DNA from: G965222535 sp965222535
GTDB lineage: Bacteria > Pseudomonadota > Gammaproteobacteria > HK1
Reading direction: 5' to 3'
Assembly: GCA_965222535.1 (NCBI GenBank)
Contig: OZ244957.1
Coordinates: 744,001 to 808,000 of the forward strand
DNA length: 64,000 nt
The notes below the pieces were generated by a model that had not been told where the DNA came from, did no database searches, and saw nothing but the letters and a program-made list of their open reading frames with translations. This document shows positions 1 through 8,944 of the stretch, piece by piece (the first letter of the stretch is position 1; each line of letters starts with the position of its first letter). Position numbers and translations under genes: made by a program.

Positions 1-1716
1 ATCCGCGTTGAGCCTATCGCGCCCTATCGCGGGCGCATCTTTGATCGCCACGGGGTGTTGCTCGCCGACGCGAGGTTGACCTACAGCTTGGAGATCGTGC
101 CAGAAGCAGTGGCGGACATGGACGCCTTGCTGGATCGCCTAGCAACTCTGGTCGCCATCAGCGTCGAGGATCGACAGCGCTTCCAGACCCTGAAACGGCG
201 CAAAAGCGATTTCGAGCCGACCCCTATCCGCAACCGCCTCAGCGAGCGTGAAGTGGCGCTGTTTATGGTTAATCGACCGCTTTTCAGCGGCGTCAACGTG
301 TATACCCGCTGGACGCGCCATTATCCTCACGGGACCTTGGCGGCGCATCTGCTGGGCTATGTCAGCCGCATCAGTGATCACGAGTTAAAGCAAATCAACA
401 TCCGCGACTACCACGGCATCCAACACATCGGCAAGACCGGCGTTGAGCGCGCAGCGGAAAGAAAATTGCACGGTCGGGCTGGCTACCAACAGGTGGAGAT
501 CAATGCTGAAGGGCGCACTATCCGGGTGCTGGAAAAGACCCTCGGCACGCCGGGGGACGATCTCTATCTGACCTTGGACGCCAACGTGCAACGCGTCGCC
601 GAACAGGCCTTCACTGACGACCGCGGCGCAGTGGTGGCGATCGAACCGGCAACTGGGGCAATCTTGGCGTTTGCTTCAATGCCGGCGTATGACCCCAATC
701 TGTTCACCGATGGCATCAGCACCAGGGACTTCGCCAAATTGCGCGACGCCAACGCTCGACCGCTGTTTAACCGCGTATTGCAGGGCCAATACCCGCCGGG
801 CTCGACGATCAAACCGTTTATCGCACTAGCGGGCTTGGAAACCACCACGGTAGCGCCTGATCAGCATTATCAGTGCCGCGGCTGGTTCCAACTCCCCAAC
901 AGCACGCGGCGCTATCGCGACTGGAAAAAATACGGTCACGGGAGTGTCAACCTTAACGCCGCCATCGCACAATCGTGTGACGTTTATTTCTATGAGTTAG
1001 CGCAGCAGCTTAAGATTAAGCGCATACACCATCAGCTGCAGCGGTTCGGTTTCGGTCAGCGCAACCGCATTGACTTGTTCGGTGAAGCCAGCGGGCTGCT
1101 GCCTTCGCCGGCTTGGAAGCAGCGCGTACACCAACAGCCTTGGTTTCCCGGCGAGACCCTGATCACTGGCATCGGTCAGGGGTTTATGCTGGCGACGCCG
1201 CTGCAGTTGGTCACTGCTACAGCCGCCATCGCGATGCGCGGGCAGCACCTGAAGCCGCAGATCATTTTGCGCCGGCAGGCGACCGGGGGCGGCAGCGCAC
1301 AGACGATGACGCCGCAACCGTTATCCGTCATCAAACTCAAAAACCCACAGTACTGGGACACCATTATCGCTTCGATGAGCGAGGTGGTGCATGGCACTAA
1401 AGGCACCGCCCGACGCATCGCCGCCGGCGCGCGCTACCGCATCGCTGGTAAAACCGGTACCTCACAAGTGTTCAGCTTAGCCCAGGATGAGACCTATGAC
1501 GCCGAGAAACTGCCGAAGCATTTACGCGACCACGCGCTGTTCATCGCCTTTGCGCCGCTCGCTGAACCGCGGATAGCGGTGGCGGTCATCGTCGAAAACG
1601 GCGGCAGCGGGAGTAGCGCCGCGGCACCGATTGCGCGCCGCGTGATGGACGCTTGGCTGGTACGCAACGCCGCCAGTTTCGAACGCACCGCGCCGCCCCC
1701 CCAGCCAGCGCAATAG
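1..1716 (+). CDS. mrdA: Penicillin-binding protein 2 (PBP2), 5' end outside window
   Basis: Class B penicillin-binding protein: the DD-transpeptidase that cross-links peptidoglycan during rod elongation, anchored in the inner membrane with its catalytic domain in the periplasm. The frame is open from base 1 and already reads the family's N-proximal stretch IAPYRGRIFDRHG, so the membrane anchor lies upstream and the gene is cut only by the window edge. The three catalytic motifs are present and in order: STIK with the acylated serine codon at 802, SCD at about 973, and KTGT at about 1450. The C-terminus ends in a Pro/Ala-rich tail just before TAG at 1714. In many proteobacteria rodA follows directly; here a hairpin (1892-1938) and a convergent gene follow. 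The identification is firm. Confidence 0.95.
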   Translation: MRVEPIAPYRGRIFDRHGVLLADARLTYSLEIVPEAVADMDALLDRLATLVAISVEDRQRFQTLKRRKSDFEPTPIRNRLSEREVALFMVNRPLFSGVNVYTRWTRHYPHGTLAAHLLGYVSRISDHELKQINIRDYHGIQHIGKTGVERAAERKLHGRAGYQQVEINAEGRTIRVLEKTLGTPGDDLYLTLDANVQRVAEQAFTDDRGAVVAIEPATGAILAFASMPAYDPNLFTDGISTRDFAKLRDANARPLFNRVLQGQYPPGSTIKPFIALAGLETTTVAPDQHYQCRGWFQLPNSTRRYRDWKKYGHGSVNLNAAIAQSCDVYFYELAQQLKIKRIHHQLQRFGFGQRNRIDLFGEASGLLPSPAWKQRVHQQPWFPGETLITGIGQGFMLATPLQLVTATAAIAMRGQHLKPQIILRRQATGGGSAQTMTPQPLSVIKLKNPQYWDTIIASMSEVVHGTKGTARRIAAGARYRIAGKTGTSQVFSLAQDETYDAEKLPKHLRDHALFIAFAPLAEPRIAVAVIVENGGSGSSAAAPIARRVMDAWLVRNAASFERTAPPPQPAQ

Positions 1717-1891
1717 CCCAACTGGCAGCCGTACTGCTAGGCGCATTGAGGGATGGCGACTGACACGCCGAGCATTATAGGTGAGCCCCTGCTGCGTGAC
1801 CTGTCGCGTACGACAAGTGCCGCGAGGTGATTTGTCAACGCAAAGCCGCGGATGTCCCACCGCTGAGTTTCCAGCGCAGCTTCAGTGCTAA

Positions 1892-1938
1892 CTGGGGACC
1901 TCGAAAAGCTAACAAAGCTGATTTTTCGAGGTCCCCAG
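1892..1938. repeat. Family A palindromic element, hairpin-only copy 1
   Basis: Perfect 16-bp inverted repeat (CTGGGGACCTCGAAAA at 1892-1907 against 1923-1938) with a 15-base loop. It lies between the convergent mrdA and ion-channel-like genes, so it could end transcription from both sides. There is no T-run on the plus strand. It shares the CCTCGAAAA/TTTTCGAGG core with the other family A copies in this window. Confidence 0.8.
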
Positions 1939-1979
1939 ATGCGCTTCGTCGGCTATACTCGTCAAAGCAGATCCACGTT

Positions 1980-3095
1980 TCATATCGGCAATATTTTAGA
2001 ATTGAAGATGGTCACCTCGTTATCGACCGCGTGATCCATGTCGTCGATCACGACTACCAGCCCTTTGAATACGTAGATCACCAACATTTGTACGATGATC
2101 CCGGTGACCCCCTGAGTAACGACCATCATCAGTGCAAAATACAGGTTGGCGATTACATCCATCCAAGTATAGAACGCGGGGTGAAACTCGATTTGCGTTT
2201 TGGTCAGGAAGGCCGACATGCTTTGCACCAAGCCGTTATGGTACGGTACGTCGAGGCTTGGGCGATCTTTGATGGCGATTCGGATCTGCACTAACAGTTG
2301 GTTAGTGTGTTGCTTCATCTCGGTGTAGGAGATCTCCATCTCCATAAATTGATCCAAGCTCCGGTACCAGCGATCGAAATCCACCTGCTGTGCATCAAGG
2401 TTCAGGATCCGCATATCGCGGCGGAAAGCCTCCAGGGAATCCAGTGCGGCGCGGTGCAACTGCGAAATGGCGATCTGCTTGCGCTTGACCACCCCGAAGG
2501 TAATCGCCAGCGCAATGCCAAGCACCGAGCCGACCGCGGAAACGGCGATCATCAGCACCTCGTGGTTGAATAACGCGAACACATCGACCCCGAAAAAGAA
2601 GCTCATTTCCTGTATAAAGACGCGCAGGCTGAGGTGCGCGGCCATGGTGCCGCACACCAGTGTGAACACCGATCCACCAAACACCAAGGTCAGCGTCTTG
2701 CTGACGCGCAGCAGCATCACCACGCGCAGTATGCGAAACAGGCGCAATAAAGCCAGCACCCCAAACTGGGCTGACTCGATGATCCCAGCGTAATACAGCA
2801 GCGTCAGCAGCGAGGGGATAATCGCCAGGGCGTCGACAATGAGAAACAGTACGCTGACGCGATCGCGCCAACGAATAACACAACTGCGCAGCGCGAGATC
2901 TGTGCCGAAGAACAGCACGATCGTGGCTTCGACGAGCAGCAACTGTAAGCTGCCAAGCGGGAACAGCAGCGGGTATTCTTTCTCGATAAAGAGAAACAGG
3001 ATCGAGCCCACGATCACCACCATCAGCAGGATCATGTAGCGCTTGCCCAAAGGGGTGCGCGGCTGGTCGATTTCCTGTTGGATCCTGGATAACAT
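1980..3095 (-). CDS. Voltage-sensor-domain membrane protein without a recognisable K+ filter
   Basis: 371-aa inner-membrane protein. The first four helices (roughly residues 19-37, 50-70, 78-103, 113-135) look like the voltage sensor of cation channels. Helix 2 has an acidic residue and ends ALR, helix 3 reads LIVDALAIIPSL, and helix 4 carries the arginine ladder RLFRILRVVMLLR. What follows is not a normal pore: I see no TVGYG-like filter. Two more hydrophobic segments (about 139-157 and 170-205) lead into a soluble helical region (about 210-300), then a last hydrophobic stretch ending near DDMDHA. That last part vaguely recalls bestrophin/DUF4239 proteins, but this is only a resemblance. It could be a divergent ion channel or a voltage-sensing regulator. 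The ATG at 3095 was chosen because the first helix follows directly; no clear ribosome site is seen. Confidence 0.7.
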   Translation of the reverse strand: MLSRIQQEIDQPRTPLGKRYMILLMVVIVGSILFLFIEKEYPLLFPLGSLQLLLVEATIVLFFGTDLALRSCVIRWRDRVSVLFLIVDALAIIPSLLTLLYYAGIIESAQFGVLALLRLFRILRVVMLLRVSKTLTLVFGGSVFTLVCGTMAAHLSLRVFIQEMSFFFGVDVFALFNHEVLMIAVSAVGSVLGIALAITFGVVKRKQIAISQLHRAALDSLEAFRRDMRILNLDAQQVDFDRWYRSLDQFMEMEISYTEMKQHTNQLLVQIRIAIKDRPSLDVPYHNGLVQSMSAFLTKTQIEFHPAFYTWMDVIANLYFALMMVVTQGVTGIIVQMLVIYVFKGLVVVIDDMDHAVDNEVTIFNSKILPI

Positions 3096-3400
3096 TTCGG
3101 CTGACTGGAAAAGCGTTGCGAGGGTTACTCAAACGGCGGTTTCTGCGGCAGGGTTGACCATGGAAGGGTTTTGCGGGTCAGTTGTTGGTTCTCTGTTGAT
3201 TGTTTTTAAATCGCCCGCTGCTGAGGCGGGAGTCGCTTTAACGAAGCCGACCGGCGGTAATTATCGCGGTGTCACAAACACCGCCCGCCGCGCCGTGTTC
3301 CTGCACCGGGCGGCGGCTTATTTTCTTGGCTCTCCCCTCAACTCAATAGCAAGGGCTATGCGCTTTGACGCCAGCGTGTTGTAGCCTGTTCGCCTTGCTC
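3096..3400. other. Intergenic gap with GC-rich hairpins
   Basis: No gene is supported here. It contains a CCGCCCG/CGGGCGG inverted repeat at about 3289-3325 and a GCGGTGT/ACACCGC hairpin just before it. They lie downstream of dapE on the minus strand and may end its transcription. No clear T-run follows. Confidence 0.4.
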
Positions 3401-4564
3401 TCAATCAGCCACCAGCAAGCGTCCTAATACGGTTTCATAGAGAATGCTCAGTTGCTCCACATCCTGGATCGCGACCGCCTCGTCGATACAGTGGATGGTA
3501 CGGTTGAGCGGGCCGAGTTCGACCACTTCGGCACCGCTTGGGGCAACAAAGCGCGCATCGGAAGTGCCGCCGCTGGCAGCCTGTAGGGGCGTGATATTGA
3601 GCACTTCCTCGATCGCCGCGACGACGGTGTCGATTAATCGCCCGGGTTTGCTCAGGAAAGGTTGCGCCGACAAGCTCCAGCTCAGGTCATAGTTGAGTGC
3701 GTTGTCGCGCAGCACCTGCTCGACTGTAGCAACTAGGGTATCGCGGGTATGCGCTGGGGAGAAGCGAAAGTTGAACTCAATGGTAACTTCACCTGGGATC
3801 ACATTGCCGACCCCGAGGCCGGCATGGATGTTGCTTACTTGGAATGTTGTCGGCGGAAAAATGTCGCTGCCTTCATCAAAGCGTCTCTGGCTCAACGTCA
3901 ACAGCGCCGGCAGTGCGATATGCACCGCATTGCGCGCCAGTTGGGGATAAGCGACATGGCCTTGCTGACCGTGTACGACCAGCTTTCCGCTCAGCGAACC
4001 GCGGCGCCCGGGCTTGATGGTGTCCCCTAAGCGTTGATCTGAGGTGGGCTCACCGACCAAGCAGTAATCGATCCGCTCCCCGCGGGCGGTTAAGCGTTCC
4101 ATTACACGCCGCACGCCATCTAGCGCCGGGCCCTCTTCATCGCTGGTCAGCAACAACGCGATCGAACCTGTCGGTACCCTACCCTGTGCCAGCAGGCGTT
4201 CACAAGCCGTAACAAAGGCGGCGACACTGCTTTTCATGTCAGCGGCACCGCGACCACGCAATAGCCCGTTGTCGATCGTCGGGCTGAACGGGGGTGATCG
4301 CCATTGCTCGACGGGGCCGCTCGGAACCACATCGGTGTGCCCTAGGAACACCAGCAACGGCGACTGCGTCCCACGCCGCAGCCACAGGTTGCTGACCGCG
4401 CCAACCGGCATGTGCTCAGCGACAAACCCATAGCGCTGCAAGCGCTCGGCGAGATGCTGCTGGCAGCCGCTATCTTGCGGGGTCACCGAGGGACGGCGGA
4501 TCAGTTCGCAGGCCAGACGAAGCGTCGGGCTCTGCTGCTCCCCCAATGCTGATGCTGCGCTCAT
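3401..4564 (-). CDS. dapE: Succinyl-diaminopimelate desuccinylase
   Basis: Zinc hydrolase of the lysine/diaminopimelate pathway. It removes succinate from N-succinyl-LL-2,6-diaminopimelate to give LL-DAP for peptidoglycan and lysine, in the cytoplasm. The 387-aa length suits the family. Metal and catalytic motifs are visible: GHTDVV (His76, Asp78), GRGAADMK (Asp109), SDEEG (Glu143/Glu144), EPTS and GGTSDARF near the C-terminus. The ATG at 4564 is preceded by AGGAG at good spacing. It overlaps the stop of yciB in the form TGATG, so the two are almost certainly co-transcribed and translationally coupled. Confidence 0.95.
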   Translation of the reverse strand: MSAASALGEQQSPTLRLACELIRRPSVTPQDSGCQQHLAERLQRYGFVAEHMPVGAVSNLWLRRGTQSPLLVFLGHTDVVPSGPVEQWRSPPFSPTIDNGLLRGRGAADMKSSVAAFVTACERLLAQGRVPTGSIALLLTSDEEGPALDGVRRVMERLTARGERIDYCLVGEPTSDQRLGDTIKPGRRGSLSGKLVVHGQQGHVAYPQLARNAVHIALPALLTLSQRRFDEGSDIFPPTTFQVSNIHAGLGVGNVIPGEVTIEFNFRFSPAHTRDTLVATVEQVLRDNALNYDLSWSLSAQPFLSKPGRLIDTVVAAIEEVLNITPLQAASGGTSDARFVAPSGAEVVELGPLNRTIHCIDEAVAIQDVEQLSILYETVLGRLLVAD

Positions 4565-5148
4565 CAGTTTTCTCCTGATGAAGGCGGCACCTCTGCTGAC
4601 GCTGCCGCCTTATTCATATAGCGATACAAAAATAAGCCCTGTAACAATACAAATACCAGCGTCAAGCCGATCACCCCGAAGAGCTTGAAGTTGACCCAGG
4701 TGGCGGTATCGAAGTGGTACACCACATACAGGTTAAGCGCACCGAGGAACACAAAGAAACCGATCCAAGCCAGATTCAGACGCCCCCAAAGCGCTTTGGG
4801 GAGCTGTATATTGGCGCCCATCATGCGTTCCACCAAGGTCTTCTTGCCAAACCACGGAGCGACCAAAAAGATCAGCGCAAACAGCCAATTGACCGCGGTA
4901 GGCTTCCACTTGACATAGATCTCATCTTTGAGGATCACGGTAATGCCGCCGAGTACGATGATCAGCCCCAAGGTGATCAGGTGCATGCGCGCAACGCGGC
5001 GGTAACGCCACCAGGTGAACATTACCTGCGCTAGGGTAGCCAGCATGATCACCAGCGTCGCGGCGATGATCCCTTGCTGCGGGTCGTCGTAGAGCTTGAA
5101 GGTGATGAAAAACAGCACCACCGGCAGGAAATCGAACAATAGTTTCAT
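4564..5148 (-). CDS. yciB: Septation/intracellular septation protein A family, inner membrane
   Basis: 194-aa polytopic membrane protein of the YciB/IspZ family, linked in E. coli to cell-envelope integrity and septation. It begins MKLLFDFLPVVLFFITFKLY, the usual N-terminus, and shows about five hydrophobic segments with the conserved NWLFALIFLVAPWFGKKTL region and TWVNFKLFG near the end. The frame is open about 200 bases further upstream, but the family N-terminus fixes the start at 5148. Its stop overlaps the dapE start by one base, making a two-gene operon. Confidence 0.9.
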   Translation of the reverse strand: MKLLFDFLPVVLFFITFKLYDDPQQGIIAATLVIMLATLAQVMFTWWRYRRVARMHLITLGLIIVLGGITVILKDEIYVKWKPTAVNWLFALIFLVAPWFGKKTLVERMMGANIQLPKALWGRLNLAWIGFFVFLGALNLYVVYHFDTATWVNFKLFGVIGLTLVFVLLQGLFLYRYMNKAAASAEVPPSSGEN

Positions 5149-5335
5149 GTTGCAGTGTGCATCAGAAGAAGTGGTTGGAGAGGTGTCAGAATAACACCGA
5201 ACGGGTATTATTGAGGAACTTATAAGAAAAATCGTCGGCGCGCCAATGCTGGAGGAGGAAAGCGTGCATGGGAAAAGAAGCGCCACCGTATCCCCCCTAC
5301 CCCTCAACTCTCCCTTATCAAGGGGCTTTATAACC

Positions 5336-6232
5336 ATGCCCGACCTCACCATCCACTGCGGCGATAACCTGCCTGTTCTTGAGCAGTTGCCGCGTGCCTG
5401 TGTCTCGTTGATCTACATTGACCCGCCTTTCAACACCGGTAAAGTGCAGCAGCGGACGCAGCTTGCGACAACACGGGATGAGGACGGCGACCGCACAGGC
5501 TTCCAAGGCAAGCGCTACAGGACCATCAAGATCGGCACCCAGAGCTACCCCGATGCTTTTTCTGATTACCTAGCGTTCATTGAGCCGCGCCTGGTCGAGG
5601 CGCACCGCATCTTGAAGCCAAACGGCAGCCTGTTCTTCCACATCGACTACCGTGAGGCGCATTACTGCAAGCTGCTGCTCGATCACATCTTCGGGCGAGA
5701 GAGCTTTATGAACGAGATCATCTGGGCTTATGACTACGGGGCACGCTCGAAAAAGCGCTGGTCAGCCAAGCACGACACGATCTTCTGGTATGCCAAGAAC
5801 CCCGCCGACTATGTGTTCAACTACGATGCGATGGAGCGCATCCCCTACATGGCACCCGGCTTAGTTGGGAAAGAGAAGGCGGCACGCGGCAAAACACCAA
5901 CGGACGTCTGGTGGCACACCATCGTCAGCCCCAATGGCAAAGAGAAAACGGGGTATCCAACACAAAAGCCACGGGGGGTAGTTGACCGCATCCTGCGCGT
6001 CCACAGCAATGAAGGCGACACGGTGTGCGATTTCTTCGCCGGCAGCGGCACGTTGGGGGAGGCAGCCGTTGCCTTCGGGCGCAACTGTATTCTGATCGAC
6101 AACAACCCAGAAGCGCTGGCGGCGATGGAAAAGCGCTTTGGCGCATTGGATATCAGTGTCAGATGGTACGGGTGGAGCGCGAGAGCCTATCCAAGTAGCA
6201 TAAAAGAGACTGTCTATACTCCTTCTACTTGA
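5336..6232 (+). CDS. Site-specific DNA methyltransferase (N6-adenine or N4-cytosine, beta class)
   Basis: 298-aa S-adenosylmethionine-dependent DNA methyltransferase. The catalytic motif DPPFNTG comes near the N-terminus and the SAM-binding motif DFFAGSGTLGEAA near the C-terminus, the order of the beta class. YPTQKP, just before motif I, is also typical. DPPF fits N6-adenine or N4-cytosine modification; sequence alone does not decide. The ATG at 5336 precedes TIHCGDNL, the usual beginning, with AAGGGG about 12 bases upstream. The open frame extends to 5246, but that part is low-complexity and unlike the family. No restriction endonuclease or specificity subunit is nearby, so it looks like an orphan methylase. 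Confidence 0.88.
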   Translation: MPDLTIHCGDNLPVLEQLPRACVSLIYIDPPFNTGKVQQRTQLATTRDEDGDRTGFQGKRYRTIKIGTQSYPDAFSDYLAFIEPRLVEAHRILKPNGSLFFHIDYREAHYCKLLLDHIFGRESFMNEIIWAYDYGARSKKRWSAKHDTIFWYAKNPADYVFNYDAMERIPYMAPGLVGKEKAARGKTPTDVWWHTIVSPNGKEKTGYPTQKPRGVVDRILRVHSNEGDTVCDFFAGSGTLGEAAVAFGRNCILIDNNPEALAAMEKRFGALDISVRWYGWSARAYPSSIKETVYTPST

Positions 6233-6608
6233 AGATGCAGGAAAGGGCTATTCTTCATGCTCTCATCCCAGAGCCTCGCCCTCAGTCATTTTCCAGAGCG
6301 TTTATCGAAGCCCAATTTGTAGGCGAAAATTCAGGGAGCCGGTCATACAAGGAAAGGGGATAGGGGGTTGGGGAGAAGGGGGCGTTTCGTGGACTTATTA
6401 CAGTCGATCCAATAGTCCCCCCTTTCCCCAATATACACGTCTTTACCCTCCTTATTCTCCTGAAAGCTAAGCGGAGCTTAGCTTTCAGGATTAAAAATAC
6501 GCTTTCGATCCCAGAGGACTTGCCCGAAGTCCTTTCCAGAACACCCAACGGAGCAGTGCCTCAAGGGGCGCACAAAACGGCCTCCCTTGGGTCTACCCGA
6601 TGCGCCGT
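6233..6608. repeat. Family B palindromic element copy 1 (minus orientation) in an intergenic gap
   Basis: The gap holds no gene. A perfect 15-bp inverted repeat with a 3-base loop sits at 6458-6472/6476-6490 (arm TCCTGAAAGCTAAGC). Read on the minus strand it is preceded by TATTTTTAA and followed by AAGGAGGGTAA, GACGT and TATTGGGGAAAGG. The same flanks surround a different palindrome at 61,342-61,376. C-rich tracts at about 6355-6385 match the tail of that second copy, so the element spans roughly 6350-6500. Confidence 0.75.
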
Positions 6609-7829
6609 TTACGCCGCAGGACTAGCGCTTTGCTGAAGGCGGGCGTTGGTCTCGGCAAGGGTGCCGTGCGGTGGCGCGGCGGTCAACCCCAACACCGGCA
6701 GCAGGGCGCGCATATGATCGTGGTGGGTACGCACCCCGTATTCCAGATCGGACAGTAGCGTAGCACCATAAGCACTTGAGAAACAGGCATTATAAATGCC
6801 GCTTGCCAAGCCTCGGTCTTCTTCCGAAGCCTGCGCGTCAATGCGCCCGCTGAGATAGCGGCAAAGGCGTAATCGGCGATCTTCATCCGGGCGGCGATAG
6901 ACTGCGCCGCGGATCAGGGTGCGCCCAGCGGTCAAAGGAAATTCTTGGTAAAACGTGATCGAATCAGGGTATAGCCCGATCACGCTGTTGGGAAACAAAC
7001 CGATATACCACCAGCAGCGGCGATAGCCCTCTGGCAACCACGTTGCCTCGGGCAGGAGTTGCTTGTAATGGCGCACGCTCCAGAGCTTCCCTGGGCCTTG
7101 ATTAAACCCCGCGATGGTGCGCGATACGCCATCAATAAACGGCTCATCGTGGTAATGATCACCGTACAGATCATGCAATCCCGGGTGTGCCGCTGCGACA
7201 TGGTAGCCTTCGTTGTCAACGTCACGCACCGTCTTCCAGTTGACCTCGAGTTCGGTGGTCCACGGATCATCTCCTGCACCCGGAAGTAGCTGCGGCAACT
7301 GATAGGGCGCGACAAGGTCATTGAAAGGCGCAAGGATTTGCGCTACCGAGGGCTGTTGGCCCGGCGCAATGCGAATAAAAATAAAGCCCTGCCACGTCTC
7401 AAGTTCAATCGCCACCAAGCCATGCTGATGCCAATCCAATGGCGGGAAGGTGTGCGATTTTGCAGGCGTGCGCAAACTGCCATCGAGATGATACGACCAT
7501 CCGTGAAACGGACATACCAAGACGCGTACGCAACTGCCGCGTTTTTCTTTGAGCAAAACCGATCCCCGATGACGGCAAAGGTTATGAAATGCGCGTAACC
7601 GTTGATCTTGACCGCGAATGATAATGATCCGCTCGCCAAACGCATTCAGCGTAAGGTAGTCGCCAATCTGCGGTACATCACAGGTATGGCCTGCCAACTG
7701 CCAATGCCGCTGGAATAGAACCTCTCGTTCCAGAGCCAGCAGCTCATCGTTGTGGTAAGTCCAGCCAGGCAGGCCGTCACGCGACCAGTTTGGCGGCGGC
7801 ACCAGCCGCTCAAAAGTAGGATTTATCAA
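6609..7829 (-). CDS. Rieske [2Fe-2S] ring-hydroxylating-type oxygenase, alpha subunit
   Basis: 406-aa Rieske non-heme iron oxygenase. The Rieske cluster ligands are Cys85-x-His87 and Cys106-x-x-His109 (CRH and CPFH). The mononuclear iron site is marked by NEGYHVAAAHPG (His210, His215), with a candidate Asp338 in EEDRGLASG. This size and pattern belong to the group that includes choline monooxygenase, glycine betaine monooxygenase (GbcA) and carnitine oxygenase (CntA), which attack quaternary amines. Its real substrate is not determinable here. It would need a separate reductase, and none is in the window. The start appears to be TTG at 7829 with a weak AAGGT upstream. A glycine-betaine-type binding protein and an amine cluster lie 10 kb away, which makes an amine substrate attractive but unproven. 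Confidence 0.85.
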   Translation of the reverse strand: MINPTFERLVPPPNWSRDGLPGWTYHNDELLALEREVLFQRHWQLAGHTCDVPQIGDYLTLNAFGERIIIIRGQDQRLRAFHNLCRHRGSVLLKEKRGSCVRVLVCPFHGWSYHLDGSLRTPAKSHTFPPLDWHQHGLVAIELETWQGFIFIRIAPGQQPSVAQILAPFNDLVAPYQLPQLLPGAGDDPWTTELEVNWKTVRDVDNEGYHVAAAHPGLHDLYGDHYHDEPFIDGVSRTIAGFNQGPGKLWSVRHYKQLLPEATWLPEGYRRCWWYIGLFPNSVIGLYPDSITFYQEFPLTAGRTLIRGAVYRRPDEDRRLRLCRYLSGRIDAQASEEDRGLASGIYNACFSSAYGATLLSDLEYGVRTHHDHMRALLPVLGLTAAPPHGTLAETNARLQQSASPAA

Positions 7830-7964
7830 GACCGACCTTATTGGGTGATGCTGCGTTGGATCGCATCAATAGATCAAAAACTCAACAACCGGGTCATTAT
7901 AACGCGGCCCCAAGAACACCTGCAGCATACGCACAAGGCAAGAAGCGCTGCCATTAGCTGACGG

Positions 7965-8741
7965 CTAAACACGAGGAAGCTCTGGGGTGGGCTGAATGCT
8001 GATCGCGCCCAAGGCACGATCAGTGGCGATGGCAACGAAGTGTTCAGGACTTGAATCAATGTCGGCAAGCGACCATTGGCTTTGGTCATCGTCGGCACCA
8101 ACTGCTTTCAACTGCGGCGGCGCGGTGGTGCTGATATGCAGTTGAAAGCGTCTGAGGCCGCCTGCGATCCCGCTCCCCAGTGCTTTCATGAGGGCTTCCT
8201 TGCGCACCCAAGTACGGATAAACGCAGTGCGCTGCAGGGGTTCTGGCAATCGCAGCAGGGCTTGATATTCGCTGTCGGCAAAGAATCTGCGGGATAGCGA
8301 GCGCCATGCCAATAGCCGATCGCAGCGCTCGACGTCGATGCCAATGCGCCCTTCAGCAGCGATGGCGATCACGATCCGATCGCAGCAATGAGCCACGTTA
8401 AAAGCCACCATCGCACCGGGGTGGGCGACTGCGCACAACGCCGGTTTGCCGTGCCGAGCGATGGTGAAACGTAAGTCGCTAGGGGCGCAACCGAGCCGCG
8501 GCGCGAGGCAATGCCGCAACAGCAAGCGCCCGTTAATAAACAACGCGCGCGCATCAGAATCCTGGATCTTCCCGGCTTTATCACGTTCTTCTGCGCTGAA
8601 GCAGTGCACTTGGGAGGGGTGCGGCGACTTAGCTGGCGCAGAGCATGACCAAACCGCGACTTCCACGCTGGTTGTCGCAGCCGTTAAGGACTGGGGCTGG
8701 GGCTGGGCCGACACAGATTCATGAGGCATTGAAAAATCCAT
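7965..8741 (-). CDS. 4'-phosphopantetheinyl transferase, Sfp type
   Basis: 258-aa enzyme that moves phosphopantetheine from CoA onto a serine of carrier proteins. The family signatures are clear: FNVAHC (about 114-119), GIDVE with Asp136 and Glu138 for magnesium, and WVRKEALMKALGSG with Lys181/Glu182. Sfp-type enzymes serve polyketide, peptide or siderophore synthesis, or replace AcpS; no such synthase is in this window. It is transcribed divergently from nothing nearby, and element-type repeat DNA lies just upstream. The N-terminal 25 residues are not conserved, so the true start may be a little downstream of 8741. Confidence 0.9.
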   Translation of the reverse strand: MDFSMPHESVSAQPQPQSLTAATTSVEVAVWSCSAPAKSPHPSQVHCFSAEERDKAGKIQDSDARALFINGRLLLRHCLAPRLGCAPSDLRFTIARHGKPALCAVAHPGAMVAFNVAHCCDRIVIAIAAEGRIGIDVERCDRLLAWRSLSRRFFADSEYQALLRLPEPLQRTAFIRTWVRKEALMKALGSGIAGGLRRFQLHISTTAPPQLKAVGADDDQSQWSLADIDSSPEHFVAIATDRALGAISIQPTPELPRV

Positions 8742-8790
8742 CGGGGATGAGATCCACTGTATTGTCAGACAGCCTAGCGGCTAGGGTAAG

Positions 8791-8884
8791 GGGTACTTCG
8801 AAAAATCCGCTTTGCGGATTCTTTGAAGTACTCTGCGGGGCTTGTCCATTGGGGGAATGGTTATAAATCACTGGCTTACGTTGA
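8791..8884 (+). repeat. Family A element copy 2
   Basis: Near-perfect hairpin GTACTTCGAAAAATCCGC/GCGGATTCTTTGAAGTAC at 8793-8831. It is followed by the family tail GCGGGGCTTGTCCATTGGGG, then TTATAAATCA and GGCTTACGTT. It lies between rluB and the phosphopantetheinyl transferase gene. The last third of the full element is missing. Confidence 0.75.
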
Positions 8885-8944
8885 CGGTGTTCGCTCACTC
8901 CGCACCGCCCGCACCGCCTTTTCGCGCTCCCCATAAGGGGAAAA

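Noticed and set aside
5246..5335. 30-residue N-terminal extension of the DNA methyltransferase
   Set aside because: It is low-complexity, unlike the family, and the ATG at 5336 gives the conserved beginning.
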